Assembly: GCF_014648095.1 (NCBI RefSeq)
Contig: NZ_BMQL01000009.1
Coordinates: 1 to 64,000 of the forward strand
DNA from: Deinococcus ruber
Lineage (GTDB): Bacteria; Deinococcota; Deinococci; Deinococcales; Deinococcaceae
Direction of reading: 5' to 3'
Length of the DNA stretch: 64,000 nt
Shown here: positions 17,198 to 26,585 of the stretch, piece by piece
How positions within the stretch are numbered: position 1 is the first letter of the stretch
Layout: each line of letters opens with the position of its first letter
Notes under the pieces: model-generated
The model's input: the letters and a program-made list of their open reading frames with translations, nothing else
Told to the model about the DNA's origin: nothing
The model's database searches: none
Program-made: the position numbers and the translations under genes

Positions 17198-18040
17198 ATG
17201 ACGCCCCCGAATCGCTCCGATCCGCTGAGACGTATGGGCCTGGCAGTCACGCTGCCAGAGCTGGAACAGTGCGCCGACTGGCTGAAGGAAGGGGCCAGAG
17301 ACGTGGAGTTACAGGACATCTGCGAGCTGCCGGAACTGCTGGACGGCGACTGGCGCACACAGGCCAGAAAGTCGTTGCGCCTGCTGGACGGCCACACCGG
17401 GCGCGTCGGTGTTCACGCTCCGTTCTGGAACCTGTCTGTGGTGGCGATTGACCCGGCAATCCGCAAAGTCGTGCAGAGCCGCTATCTGCTGGGCCTCGAC
17501 TATGCCGAGGAGGTCGGCGGCACCCATCTGGTCATCCACAGCCCGTTCTTTTATTTCGGTCACAGTATGGTGGTGCACCAGGACACGCTTCCGCAGGAAC
17601 TCGCCATTGCCCACGACACGCTTGCCCCGGTACTGGAACGCGCCGCCACCCTGAACTGCACACTGGTGATCGAGAACATTCTGGATGTGAATCCGCTGCC
17701 GCTCAGGACGCTGGTGGCGTCGTTCGGCAGCCCGCATGTCCGCATGAGCATCGACGTGGGGCACGCGCATATTCAGGTCGGGCGCGGCGCTCCTCCGGCG
17801 GCTCACTGGCTGCACGCGGCGGGCGAGTTGCTGGGGCATGTGCACCTTCAGGACAACGACGGCGCGTCGGATGCACACCTCGCGCCCGGCGGCGGGACGG
17901 TTCACTGGGAAAGCGTGCTGCGCGAGTTGCGGGCCTTCTCCACCGACCCGCGCCTGATCGTGGAAGTGGTGCCGGGCGAGGTGCGCCGGGCGATGGCCTG
18001 GGTGGATAGCCTGGAAGCGGCTAGCATGGCATATGAGTGA
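17198..18040 (+). CDS. Xylose-isomerase-like/AP-endonuclease-2-type TIM-barrel protein
   Basis: The 280-residue protein has the metal-binding TIM-barrel pattern: VGVHAPFWN, HLVIHSPF, LVIENI (Glu), SIDVGHAH, GHVHLQDN and VEVVPGE near the C-terminus. It could be a sugar epimerase/isomerase or, less likely, an endonuclease IV relative. Start 17198 is used; an ATG at codon 13 is an alternative. It overlaps the DUF1684 gene by eight bases. Confidence 0.75.
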   Translation: MTPPNRSDPLRRMGLAVTLPELEQCADWLKEGARDVELQDICELPELLDGDWRTQARKSLRLLDGHTGRVGVHAPFWNLSVVAIDPAIRKVVQSRYLLGLDYAEEVGGTHLVIHSPFFYFGHSMVVHQDTLPQELAIAHDTLAPVLERAATLNCTLVIENILDVNPLPLRTLVASFGSPHVRMSIDVGHAHIQVGRGAPPAAHWLHAAGELLGHVHLQDNDGASDAHLAPGGGTVHWESVLRELRAFSTDPRLIVEVVPGEVRRAMAWVDSLEAASMAYE

Positions 18041-18668
18041 ATCTCTGCTGACTCTGCTGGACTGGCGCAGACGCCTGAACGACCTGTACGCCGAGGTACG
18101 CCGCCTGAGTCGGGGCGACCCGCAGACCGCGCATGCCCGCTGGCAGCAGGTTCGCAACACTTTGTTCGCTGAGCACCCACAGACGCCCCTGATGCCGCAG
18201 GCCCGCGCCGACTTCACCGCGCTTCCCGTGTGGCCTTACGACCCGGCCTACGCCTTCAGGGCCAGCATCCAGACCGACCTGCCGCCCGAATCGTTCGTGG
18301 TGCAGACCTCGGCGGGACACGACATGCCGCTGACACGGGTGGGACGTGTGGCACTCCAGAACGACCACCACGACCTCGGCACGCTCGACGTGTACTGGAT
18401 CGACGTATACGGCGGCGGTCTGTTCGTACCTTTCCGGGATGCGGGCAGCGGGCGCAGCAGCTACGGCGGCGGGCGCTACCTGCTCGACACCGTGAAGAGT
18501 GCCGATCTGGGCAGTTCACCCGGTGGTCAGCTGGTGCTGGATTTCAATTTTGCGTACCATCCGTCGTGCTACTACGATCCGCAGTGGAGTTGCCCGCTGG
18601 CCCCGCCACAGAACCACCTGAAAACAGAGGTGCGGGCCGGAGAGCGCTCAGCCGAGCAGCACCTGTAG
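18033..18668 (+). CDS. DUF1684 family protein
   Basis: The 211-residue protein shows the family landmarks LDVYWIDVYGGGLFVPF, YGGGRYLLD and the C-terminal block DFNFAYHPSCYYDPQWSC followed by PLAPPQNHL. No signal peptide is present. The biochemical function of the family is unknown. Its start overlaps the preceding TIM-barrel gene (ATGAGTGA). Its last 21 bases overlap the convergent HAD gene. Confidence 0.88.
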   Translation: MSESLLTLLDWRRRLNDLYAEVRRLSRGDPQTAHARWQQVRNTLFAEHPQTPLMPQARADFTALPVWPYDPAYAFRASIQTDLPPESFVVQTSAGHDMPLTRVGRVALQNDHHDLGTLDVYWIDVYGGGLFVPFRDAGSGRSSYGGGRYLLDTVKSADLGSSPGGQLVLDFNFAYHPSCYYDPQWSCPLAPPQNHLKTEVRAGERSAEQHL

Positions 18669-19349
18669 CGCCCTGTCGAGCGGCAGAAAGCTGGAAAGTG
18701 AGGTGTGCGGCACTGTCTCTGGAGCGGGAAGCTGGCGCGGGTTATACCACACCGCCCGGAGTCCGGCAGCAACCGCGCCCGACACGTCGTTGAGCCAGTG
18801 GTCGCCCACCATCGTGGCCTGTGCCGGGGTCACGTTCAGCGCCTCGCACGCGGCCCGGTAGCTGCGCGGGTCGGGCTTGGGCGGCGTCTCGTCGTAGGTG
18901 AGCAGTGCGTCTACCAGCGGCGTCAGGCCAACGCGTTTCAGCTTTTCCTGCTGCACCTCACGGGCATAATTGGTCAGCACCGCCAGCTTCACGCCGCGTT
19001 CCCGGATGGCGTGTACGAGTTCCAGCACACCGCCGTTCAGCGAATACGCCGCCCGGTACGCCTCGCGGTACTGCTGAGCAGCCGCTTCGCCACTGATCTC
19101 TGAAATGCCAAGGTCGGCCAGCAGGTACTCGAAGCGCTGAATTCGCGCCTGCTGCGGCGTCAGGGTTCCGGCGTAGACCTGCGCTTCACGTGCGGCGATG
19201 GCGGCGGCGTGGCGGCTCAGCAGGTCGTCTGGGTGCAGCGCCGCGAAACCGGGGTGCAGCCTTCCCAGGCCCGCCAGTCCGGCACGGGTGCTGCCCAGAT
19301 CGTCGAACAGCGTGTCGTCGAGATCGAAGATGATGGCGGCTGGTGTCAT
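18648..19349 (-). CDS. HAD-superfamily phosphatase
   Basis: The 233-residue protein carries the four HAD motifs: nucleophile Asp9 and Asp11 in FDLDDTLF, VLTNYA (motif II), KPDP lysine (motif III) and MVGDHWLND (motif IV acidic pair). A helical cap lies between motifs I and II. It resembles YjjG/haloacid dehalogenase-like phosphatases acting on small phosphorylated metabolites, and the substrate is unknown. Confidence 0.9.
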   Translation of the reverse strand: MTPAAIIFDLDDTLFDDLGSTRAGLAGLGRLHPGFAALHPDDLLSRHAAAIAAREAQVYAGTLTPQQARIQRFEYLLADLGISEISGEAAAQQYREAYRAAYSLNGGVLELVHAIRERGVKLAVLTNYAREVQQEKLKRVGLTPLVDALLTYDETPPKPDPRSYRAACEALNVTPAQATMVGDHWLNDVSGAVAAGLRAVWYNPRQLPAPETVPHTSLSSFLPLDRALQVLLG

Positions 19350-19396
19350 ATCGGTACGCTAGCGCAGACATACCAGAAAGTTCCGTCAAGCAGGAT

Positions 19397-19837
19397 TCAG
19401 GCGTCCTGATCGGAAGGGTCGATACCGCACCAAGCCATCAAGGCAACCCGCAGACCGGGAATCGAGAGCAGACCCATTGCCACCAACACCATGACCGTAG
19501 CAGCCTCGCGCTCAGATGGATCGGGGTGAAGACCGTTGCGCTTGAGTGTCAGCAGCATCACCTCAAGAGCCGTGCGCTTGTTGCCGTCAGAAAAGCCGTG
19601 GTCGTGGGCAATGGTATATCCGGTAGCTGAAACCTTTGCGAAGAAGCTCGGATAGGCGTCTTCACCAAACGCACTTTCGATGGCCTTTTAGGCGGCACTC
19701 TCGATCACGCTTTCATGGGCGATACCCGCCCGCCCCGGCGAAGTCTTCAGAACGGCGTCATGGACAGCGTAAATAAAGGCCGGGGTAGGAAATATCCAGC
19801 CACGGTGCCGATGAAAGAATCCTTTTGGAAACGCCAT
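19397..19837 (-). pseudogene. Doc/Fic-family toxin gene with a premature stop
   Basis: Reading from ATG 19837, the frame encodes a Doc-like protein of 146 codons, but codon 50 is TAA (19690-19688). After it the same frame continues with the Fic active-site motif HDHGFSDGNKRTAL and the helical tail to TGA at 19399-19397. There is no in-frame start between the stop and the Fic motif, so only a 49-residue stub should be made. It lies two bases after the putative antitoxin stop, forming the usual antitoxin-toxin order. Family knowledge: Doc phosphorylates elongation factor Tu using this motif. Here the toxin is probably dead, unless a sequencing error is responsible. Confidence 0.75.
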
Positions 19838-19839
19838 TT

Positions 19840-20031
19840 TCAGAGCGTTGCAAGCAGATCAAGCGTCTTCTTATCGGCCTGCAACTGCTCCATGACCCAT
19901 GCCATCACATCTTCGTCAGACTGTTCTGCCAGCGGCAGCGGGGCAAGTTCCTTCAGAGTCACGAATGTGCGCGGCAGGGCATGTTCGGGGGCGTGTTCGG
20001 TGGTGTCGGGTGCAGGTTCGTTTGCCATCAT
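19840..20031 (-). CDS. Putative antitoxin partner of the Doc-like toxin
   Basis: The 63-residue acidic protein has a disordered, proline/glutamate-rich N-terminus. A C-terminal helix (SDEDVMAWVMEQLQADKKTL) would suit wrapping around a Doc toxin. It has no Phd DNA-binding domain I can recognise. It ends two bases before the toxin start, so the two genes form an operon. Two adjacent ATG codons (20031 and 20028) could start it. Assignment rests on gene order and size. Confidence 0.5.
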   Translation of the reverse strand: MMANEPAPDTTEHAPEHALPRTFVTLKELAPLPLAEQSDEDVMAWVMEQLQADKKTLDLLATL

Positions 20032-20060
20032 CTCGCCTCCTGCCTTCCATCATACGCCGC

Positions 20061-21647
20061 CTATTTCTTGCCTTCCAGCCGAATCAGATTGACATTTTCC
20101 AGCACGCCCAGCGGCCCGGTGATCCAGTTTTTCACGTAGCTGCGGGCGGCAGACGGAGCCACACCGTGCACGATGGGAAGACGGACATTGGCGGCATACG
20201 TGAGCGCGTGAAGCTGCGAATAGATCTTCGCCTTGGCCGCCTGCGTGGTAGCGGCGCGGCCCTTCACCAGCAGATTCTGAATCTCGGCGGGGTCGTACCC
20301 GGTATCGTCGCTGCCACCGTCGCCGTAAAAGGCCGAGTAGAAGTTGTCGGGGTCGCCGTAATCGCCGCTCCAGCCGTACAGGAACATGTCGAAGCCGGGA
20401 GCCTTGTTGCGGTCTGTGAGATACACCGCCCAGTCTTCCGTCTTCAGATTGACCCTGATGCCGATGGCGCTCAGGTCGGCAGCGATGCCCTCGGCAACTG
20501 GCTTGGGGGTAGGAAAGTAGCTGCGCGAGATCGGCGGATACCACAGGTCAAGGCTCAGGCCGTTGCCGTAACCCGCTTCCTGAAGCAGTTTGCGGGCCTG
20601 CGCCGGGTTGTAGGGATAGTCGGCGGGTACGCTTCTGGAGTTGGCCCAGCTGAGTGCCTGAGGCAGCAGCGAGGCGTCGGAGTGGCCCAGATCGCCGTAA
20701 AATGCCGCCACCAGCGCCTTTTTGTTGACTGCCATACTGATCGCCTGCCGCACCTTGGGGTTCGAGAGCGCCTTGTTGCGGGTGTTCAGGTTCAGCAGAC
20801 CCACGTTGAAGGCGGGCGGCAGCACCAGCCGCAGCGCGGAATTGGCCTTGATGCTCTTGGCGTCATCGGGATTCAGACTGCTGGTAAAGTCGATGGTTCC
20901 GGCCTTCAGCTCGTTCAGGCGGGCTGCCGGGTCTTTCAGGAAACGCACGACGAAGCTGCTCAGGGTACTTTTGGTGCCCCAGTATCCGGCATTCGGCTTC
21001 AGGGTTACGCGGTCGCCGGTCTTCCAGCTCTGGAAGACGAATGGCCCGGTGCCGACAGCGGTGCTGGCAGGCGTGCCGAATTTCGCCCCGGCCTTCCGGA
21101 CGGCAGTCGGACTGGCGATGCCGAAATAGTCGGTGCCGAGCACGTCCGGAAAGGCGGTGAAGCCTTTGTTCAGCGTGAACCTTACCGTCAGAGCGTCCAG
21201 CTTGCTGACGCTCTTCAGAACGCTTCCGGCCTCGCCTTTGTACCCGCCCAGCAGATCAGACCAGATTTCATAGGTCTTGCCCTGGTCGCGGAAACCCGCC
21301 TCCGCGTTCTTGTCCCACCAGCGGTTCACGTTGAAGACCACCGCGTCGGCGTTGAAGGGCGTGCCGTCATGAAATTTGACGCCGGGCCGCAGCTTGAACG
21401 TCCAGACTGTGGCGGTGCTGTTGGTCGTCCAGCTCAGCGCCAGCCCCGGCGTGGGCGTGCTGGTGCCGGGTTTGAAATTCACCAGTCGGTCATAGATCTG
21501 GGTCTGCACCTGCAAACTCGGATTGTCGGAGGCGTTGCCGGGATCGAGATTGACCGGCTCGCCAGGAGCGCCGTACACCAGCGTTCCGGCAGCCGAGGCA
21601 ACAGGCAGCAGGGCGAGAAGCGACAGGGAAAGCAGGCGCGTGAACAT
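20061..21647 (-). CDS. Family 5 extracellular solute-binding protein (oligopeptide/oligosaccharide type)
   Basis: The 528-residue protein has a Sec signal (1-20, ending ASA). The mature DppA/OppA-like fold shows YGAPGEPVNLDPGNASDN, then WTFKLRPGVKFHDGTPFNAD, a family hallmark. Start 21647 is chosen because the signal peptide begins there; the longer frame has no support. Divergent placement from the GH38 mannosidase hints that it may bind mannose-containing oligosaccharides rather than peptides. No permease is nearby. Confidence 0.88.
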   Translation of the reverse strand: MFTRLLSLSLLALLPVASAAGTLVYGAPGEPVNLDPGNASDNPSLQVQTQIYDRLVNFKPGTSTPTPGLALSWTTNSTATVWTFKLRPGVKFHDGTPFNADAVVFNVNRWWDKNAEAGFRDQGKTYEIWSDLLGGYKGEAGSVLKSVSKLDALTVRFTLNKGFTAFPDVLGTDYFGIASPTAVRKAGAKFGTPASTAVGTGPFVFQSWKTGDRVTLKPNAGYWGTKSTLSSFVVRFLKDPAARLNELKAGTIDFTSSLNPDDAKSIKANSALRLVLPPAFNVGLLNLNTRNKALSNPKVRQAISMAVNKKALVAAFYGDLGHSDASLLPQALSWANSRSVPADYPYNPAQARKLLQEAGYGNGLSLDLWYPPISRSYFPTPKPVAEGIAADLSAIGIRVNLKTEDWAVYLTDRNKAPGFDMFLYGWSGDYGDPDNFYSAFYGDGGSDDTGYDPAEIQNLLVKGRAATTQAAKAKIYSQLHALTYAANVRLPIVHGVAPSAARSYVKNWITGPLGVLENVNLIRLEGKK

Positions 21648-21818
21648 GTGGGCATGGTAGGCCGGGAATCCGGGTCGCCCGGTGAGCCGAGACGCCTTTC
21701 GGCAGCGCCGGGCAGCGCAGTCGCGTGGGCCTCCTGGACGCTGCTTTGGCCTGCCAGCGCAGGAATTTGGCGGCAGGCTTGGTGAAGAAACGCTCCGTTC
21801 CGCACACCTGGTCAAACA

Positions 21819-21846
21819 TTAAGCCTTCTCTCAGGGCAGGTATGCT
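21819..21846 (+). promoter_or_regulatory. Possible promoter of the GH38 gene
   Basis: TTAAGC (21819-21824) and TATGCT (21841-21846) are separated by 16 bases, 119 bases before the ATG. The rest of the 317-base divergent gap shows no clear operator. Confidence 0.35.
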
Positions 21847-21964
21847 GACTGTGCTTTCAGCTCGCACACTCGGCAACCCATGTTTTCAGCCCGCCTCTTC
21901 GACTGACCTGACGTGGAATCAGCCTGACCCGTCTCCAGCCCGATTCCCGCCCCGGAGGACACAC

Positions 21965-24900
21965 ATGCACACGGCCCTGACCACCGAACAGAACCTGCGC
22001 CGCCTGGAAAACCGCATCTTTGAACTGCGGGCCTGGAGAAACCGCGCCGCGCTCCCGTTTTCGCTCGACTTTACCTGGAGCGGCGGCAACACAACGCTGA
22101 AGGAAGGCGACGCCTGGCCCGCCCGCGAACTTCCGGTGGCGATGAGGGCGGCGGTGGAGGTGCCTGCCGAGTGGCAGGGGCAGCCGGTGGTGCTCGATCT
22201 GTCGGTGGGCGGCGAAGCGCTGCTGATGATCGGCGGTGTGGCGCGTGGCGGGCTGAATCCGTATCACAGTGAAGTCTGGGTGGAGGCCGCGCCCGCCGTG
22301 CTGGAGGTGCAGATCGAGGCGGTGCCGCGTGGCCTTTTCGGAACGCCCAATTACGCGCCGACCCTGGAACGCGCCCGACTTCTGAACCCCGATCCGCAGG
22401 TTCGCAGCCTGGTCGAAGACCTGATGGCCGCCCACGACGCCGCCGCGCAGCTGTGTGCGTCGGGCCGCCGCGAGATCGCGGATCTGCTGGTCGACGCACT
22501 CTCGGAGGTGGTCGCCGTGTTGCCGCTGCCACGCGGCGACGGCCCGGCCTTCCGCACACGGGTCTGGGAGGAACCCCGGCTGCGCTCCGAATTCACTGAC
22601 CGCTGGGATGAATGGAATTTCGGCGGAGAGGCTGCGCCCTACCCCGATGAGCTGCGAACGGCGCTGGCAGAGGCAAAACTCGATCTGGAAGCCCGGCTGG
22701 ACAGCATCCGCGCCCGCTATCCGGCGCAGGGAGAACTGGCCCTGACCGGACACGCGCATATCGATCTGGCGTGGCTGTGGCCGCTTCAGGAAACCCGCCG
22801 CAAAGCCCGCCGCACCTTCGCCACCGTGCTGAGCCTGATGGAGCGTTACCCGGATTTTACCTTCAACCAGTCGTCGGCCCAGACTTACGCCTTTGTCGAG
22901 CAGGACGATCCGGCGCTGTTTGAGCGCATTCGTGAGCGCGTAAAGGAGGGCCGCTGGGACGTGGTGGGCGGCATGTGGGTGGAACCCGACGGCAACCTGA
23001 TCTCGGGCGAATCGTGGGCGCGGCAGCTGCTGTTCGGGCAGCGCTATTTCCAGAGCCGCTTCGGAAAGAGCGCCCGCGTGTGCTGGCTGCCCGACACCTT
23101 CGGATATGCCGCCAACCTGCCGCAGCTGCTTCAGGGCGCAGATATTCCGTATTTCTTCACCACCAAGCTGACCTGGAACGAAACCAACACCTTCCCCTAC
23201 GACCTGTACCGCTGGGAGGCGCTCGACGGCACCTCGGTGGTGGCGCACAGTTTCCGCAATCCGGGGCAGGGCTATAACGGCGAGGTCAAGGCGCTCGACC
23301 TGATGCAGACGTGGAAGAACTTCGGCGGCAAGCGGCAGCACAACACTTCGCTGTTCAGTTTCGGCTGGGGCGACGGGGGCGGCGGCCCGACCTACGAGAT
23401 GCTGGAGCGCTACGAGCGGGTGCGCGACTTTCCCGGCCTGCCGAAACTCGCCATGACGCGGGTGGCCGACTTCTACGACGGGGTGAAGCCGGATACCCTG
23501 CCCGTGTGGGTGGGCGAGCAGTATTTCGAGCTGCACCGGGGCACCTACACCACCCAGGCGAAGGTGAAGGAGCTGAACCGCGCTGCCGAACACGCCCTGA
23601 GCGACGCCGAAACCGCCGCGACGCTGGCACACCTCCTGCTGAAGCGCGAGTACCCACGCGGCGAATTTGCGGCGGCCTGGGAACAGCTGCTGCGCAACCA
23701 GTTTCACGACATCCTGCCCGGATCGAGCGTAAAGGCCGTATACGACGACGCGCACCGCGAACTGGGCGAAGCGAGGGACACCGGACGCTTCCAGCGTGAC
23801 CGCGCCCTGCAACAGCTCAGCGACGCGCACGGCAGCGGCGAGCGGCTGGTGATCTGGAATCTGAGTTTCGATGATCGCCCGCTGTGGCTGCGGCTGCCGG
23901 GGCTGGGCGGCCTGAACCTGAGCGCCCCGGACGGCAGCGACGTACACACCGAAACGGTGGACGGAGCGCTGCTGGTAGCCGGAGCTGCCACCGTGCCTGG
24001 GCTGGGCTATCTATGCTTGCAGGTGACGCAGGGAGAGCTGCCGGAAGCGCCCACAGCGCTGACATCCGACCCTCTGACGCTGGAAAATGAGCATCTGCGG
24101 GTGGTAGTAAACCCAGACGGCAGCCTGCGTTCGCTGATTCACAAAGCGACGGGGCGCGAAACGCTGGCAGAGGCCGGGAATCAGCTGTGGCTGTATCCGG
24201 ATGTTCCGCGTGAGTGGGAGGGCTGGGAACTGGACGCCTCGTATCCTCTGGGCGGCGAGCGGCTGTACGCTGCTGCCGTGCCCGAACGCCTGCCCGGCAA
24301 GCTGGAACAGGCGATCCGGGTGCGCTACGACACCCAGAAGAGTCAGGCGGTGGGGAGCGAGATCGTGCAGACCTACGTGCTGCACCAAGGCTCGCAGCGG
24401 CTGGATATCCGCACCGAGGTGCAGTGGAAGGGTCGCCGCCTGCTGCTCAGAACCCTGACGCCGCTGATGGTGCGGGCGGCCAGCGCCAGTTTTGAGACGG
24501 CGTTCGGCACGGTGCAGCGCAGCACGCACACCAACACTTCCTGGGACGCCGCGCAGTTCGAGGTGCCGGGCCACCGCTTCGCGGATCTGAGTGAGGCCGA
24601 CTTCGGGATGAGCCTGCTGACTCAGAGCAAGTACGGGTACAGCGCCAAGGGCAACGTGCTGGGACTGAGCCTGCTGCGCGGCCCGCTGATGCCCGACCCG
24701 ACTGCCGACGAGGGCGAACACGCCTTTACCTACGCGCTGTATCCACACGCCGGAGACTGGCGAAACGGCACGCTGCGCGAAGCCCACGACCTGAATGCCC
24801 CGCTGCGGGCGTATCACAGCACGGCGGCAGGCAACGGCGAGGCGTCGGCGCGGCTGCTGTCGGCGGGGCACGCGGCGCTGCGCCTGAGCGTTCTGAAGCT

Positions 24901-25102
24901 CAGCGAGGACGACGACGCGGCAGCGATTCTGCGGGTTTACGACGCCCACGGCACACGCGGCACGGTGAACCCGCAGGGGTTGGGAGCAGGGAAATGGACG
25001 CCCGTGAATCTGCTGGAACAGGACGCGCCGGGCAGCGATCTGAGTTTCACACCGTACCGGGTGGTCAGTCTGAAACGCAGGCTGGAAGGTTCTTCGGACT
25101 GA
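21965..25102 (+). CDS. GH38 alpha-mannosidase
   Basis: The 1045-residue enzyme is the usual length for bacterial GH38. The zinc site and catalysis are marked by His263 and Asp267 in HAHIDLAWLWP and by nucleophile Asp377 in WLPDTFGYAANLPQLL. The C-terminal half is the beta-sandwich region. No signal peptide is present, so it is cytoplasmic and trims imported alpha-mannosides. Start 21965 follows ggagg; the frame extends upstream without support. A hairpin follows the stop. Confidence 0.93.
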   Translation: MHTALTTEQNLRRLENRIFELRAWRNRAALPFSLDFTWSGGNTTLKEGDAWPARELPVAMRAAVEVPAEWQGQPVVLDLSVGGEALLMIGGVARGGLNPYHSEVWVEAAPAVLEVQIEAVPRGLFGTPNYAPTLERARLLNPDPQVRSLVEDLMAAHDAAAQLCASGRREIADLLVDALSEVVAVLPLPRGDGPAFRTRVWEEPRLRSEFTDRWDEWNFGGEAAPYPDELRTALAEAKLDLEARLDSIRARYPAQGELALTGHAHIDLAWLWPLQETRRKARRTFATVLSLMERYPDFTFNQSSAQTYAFVEQDDPALFERIRERVKEGRWDVVGGMWVEPDGNLISGESWARQLLFGQRYFQSRFGKSARVCWLPDTFGYAANLPQLLQGADIPYFFTTKLTWNETNTFPYDLYRWEALDGTSVVAHSFRNPGQGYNGEVKALDLMQTWKNFGGKRQHNTSLFSFGWGDGGGGPTYEMLERYERVRDFPGLPKLAMTRVADFYDGVKPDTLPVWVGEQYFELHRGTYTTQAKVKELNRAAEHALSDAETAATLAHLLLKREYPRGEFAAAWEQLLRNQFHDILPGSSVKAVYDDAHRELGEARDTGRFQRDRALQQLSDAHGSGERLVIWNLSFDDRPLWLRLPGLGGLNLSAPDGSDVHTETVDGALLVAGAATVPGLGYLCLQVTQGELPEAPTALTSDPLTLENEHLRVVVNPDGSLRSLIHKATGRETLAEAGNQLWLYPDVPREWEGWELDASYPLGGERLYAAAVPERLPGKLEQAIRVRYDTQKSQAVGSEIVQTYVLHQGSQRLDIRTEVQWKGRRLLLRTLTPLMVRAASASFETAFGTVQRSTHTNTSWDAAQFEVPGHRFADLSEADFGMSLLTQSKYGYSAKGNVLGLSLLRGPLMPDPTADEGEHAFTYALYPHAGDWRNGTLREAHDLNAPLRAYHSTAAGNGEASARLLSAGHAALRLSVLKLSEDDDAAAILRVYDAHGTRGTVNPQGLGAGKWTPVNLLEQDAPGSDLSFTPYRVVSLKRRLEGSSD

Positions 25103-25112
25103 CGCACAGCGC

Positions 25113-25145
25113 GAGGCACGCCGCCCAGCATCGGCGGTGTGCCTC
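25113..25145 (+). terminator. Hairpin after the GH38 gene
   Basis: GAGGCACGCCGCC (25113-25125) pairs with GGCGGTGTGCCTC (25133-25145) with one mismatch, without a T-run. The rest of the 301-base gap to the TerD gene shows nothing else I can support. Confidence 0.55.
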
Positions 25146-25403
25146 ACAGATTGGATGAGACAGCGGGGGGGCGAATTTCGGTTCTACGGACCGCATCCGC
25201 CCGGCCACCTGCGGCCCCCCATGCTGGCCGCAGGCTGAGGACGCTGGTTGCCCGCAGACAGCAGGCGCGACCCCTGGCCCTTTCAGTGTGCGCCTTTCGT
25301 GTCAGCGGCGCGAGAGGTCGCCGGGAAAGCGTCTCCTGCCCGCTTCCAACCTTTATTCGCTGCGTTCTTTCAGTTGCCCAGGTGCCGGGTGTACTGTGAA
25401 ACC

Positions 25404-26549
25404 ATGTCCGACTTCAGGAAGACGGAGACGCTGAAAAGCGGCGAAAAGCGCAGCCTGCAAGACCTGACTTCCTCTCAGAGTCTCAGCGTGAGTGTGGCGT
25501 TCGAGCTGGCAGGGCTGGATGTGAGTGTCTTCGGCCTCGACGACGAGCGGCAGCTGAAAGACGACCGCTACTTCGTGTTCTATAACCAGCCGCGCAGCCC
25601 GGAAGGTGAAATCACGCTGGCGCAGTCGGCGGGCATGTCGCGCTTCGAAATCGATCTGGCGCGGCTGCCGAACACTGTCAGCCGTCTGGTGTTTACTGCC
25701 ACCCACGACGAGCGCCCTGTGGCCGACGCCGCCCACCTGCGCTGGTCGCTCGCAGGCGTGGAATTCGACCCGCGCCCGGCGCTCAGGCGTGAAAAGGCCG
25801 TGATGATTGCGGAACTGTACCGGCACGGCAGCGGCTGGAAGGTCAACGCGGTGGGGCAGGGCTTTGACGGCGGCCTGAGAGCGCTGCTGGAATACTTTGG
25901 CGGCGAGGCCAGCGACAGCCCCGCTGCTGCACCCGCCCCTGCCGCCGCGCCCGTGCCCGCCCCGCCAGCACCCGACATCGCCTTTACTCCCGGAAAAAGC
26001 GTCAGTCTCAAGAAGGCGCAGACCATCAATCTGAACAAGGCGGCGGGTAAACCGCTGACGCACGTCACGGTGGGACTGGGCTGGGACGCGGCCACACACG
26101 GCGCACGCATCGACCTCGACGCCGGATGTCTGGTGTTCGACGAGCGCAAAAAAGACATCGACAAGGTGTGGTTCATGAAGCTGAGCGGGCAGAACCGCGC
26201 CATCGTGCACAGCGGCGACAATCTGACTGGAGACGGCTCGGGCGACGACGAGCGCATCAGCATCGACCTGAGCGCCCTGTCGCCCCAGGTAAAGTGGCTG
26301 GTCTTCACCATCAATTCGTTCAGCGGGCAGAATTTTGCGGCGGTTCGCAACGCGTTTTGCCGACTGGTCGACGACACCACCGGGCAGGAACTCGCCCGCT
26401 ACGACCTCGGCGCGGTGGGAGCCGCCACCGCGATGATCATGACAAAGCTCACACGTCAGGACGACGGCTGGCAACTGACCGCCCTGGGAGAGCCGGGAAG
26501 CGGCATGACCGTGCGGGCGATGGTCAAACCTGCCCTCAGGCTGCTGTAG
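25404..26549 (+). CDS. Double TerD-domain protein (tellurium-resistance family)
   Basis: The 381-residue protein has two TerD-like domains (about 1-165 and 195-381) joined by an alanine/proline linker. The C-terminal domain keeps the calcium-binding acidic cluster starting at Asp272 (DNLTGDGSGDDE). The N-terminal copy has FYNQPRSPEGEITL but lacks that cluster. TerD proteins bind calcium and take part in a membrane-linked stress response, and Deinococcus encodes several. Here it stands alone, with no other ter genes beside it. Start 25404 lacks a strong ribosome site. Confidence 0.88.
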   Translation: MSDFRKTETLKSGEKRSLQDLTSSQSLSVSVAFELAGLDVSVFGLDDERQLKDDRYFVFYNQPRSPEGEITLAQSAGMSRFEIDLARLPNTVSRLVFTATHDERPVADAAHLRWSLAGVEFDPRPALRREKAVMIAELYRHGSGWKVNAVGQGFDGGLRALLEYFGGEASDSPAAAPAPAAAPVPAPPAPDIAFTPGKSVSLKKAQTINLNKAAGKPLTHVTVGLGWDAATHGARIDLDAGCLVFDERKKDIDKVWFMKLSGQNRAIVHSGDNLTGDGSGDDERISIDLSALSPQVKWLVFTINSFSGQNFAAVRNAFCRLVDDTTGQELARYDLGAVGAATAMIMTKLTRQDDGWQLTALGEPGSGMTVRAMVKPALRLL

Positions 26550-26585
26550 AGCAACAATCGGGCGTGGGGAAGTTATTTTCCTGGT

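Noticed and set aside
21857..23947. 696-codon minus-strand frame opposite GH38
   Set aside because: Shadow of the mannosidase; no motif and no start signal.
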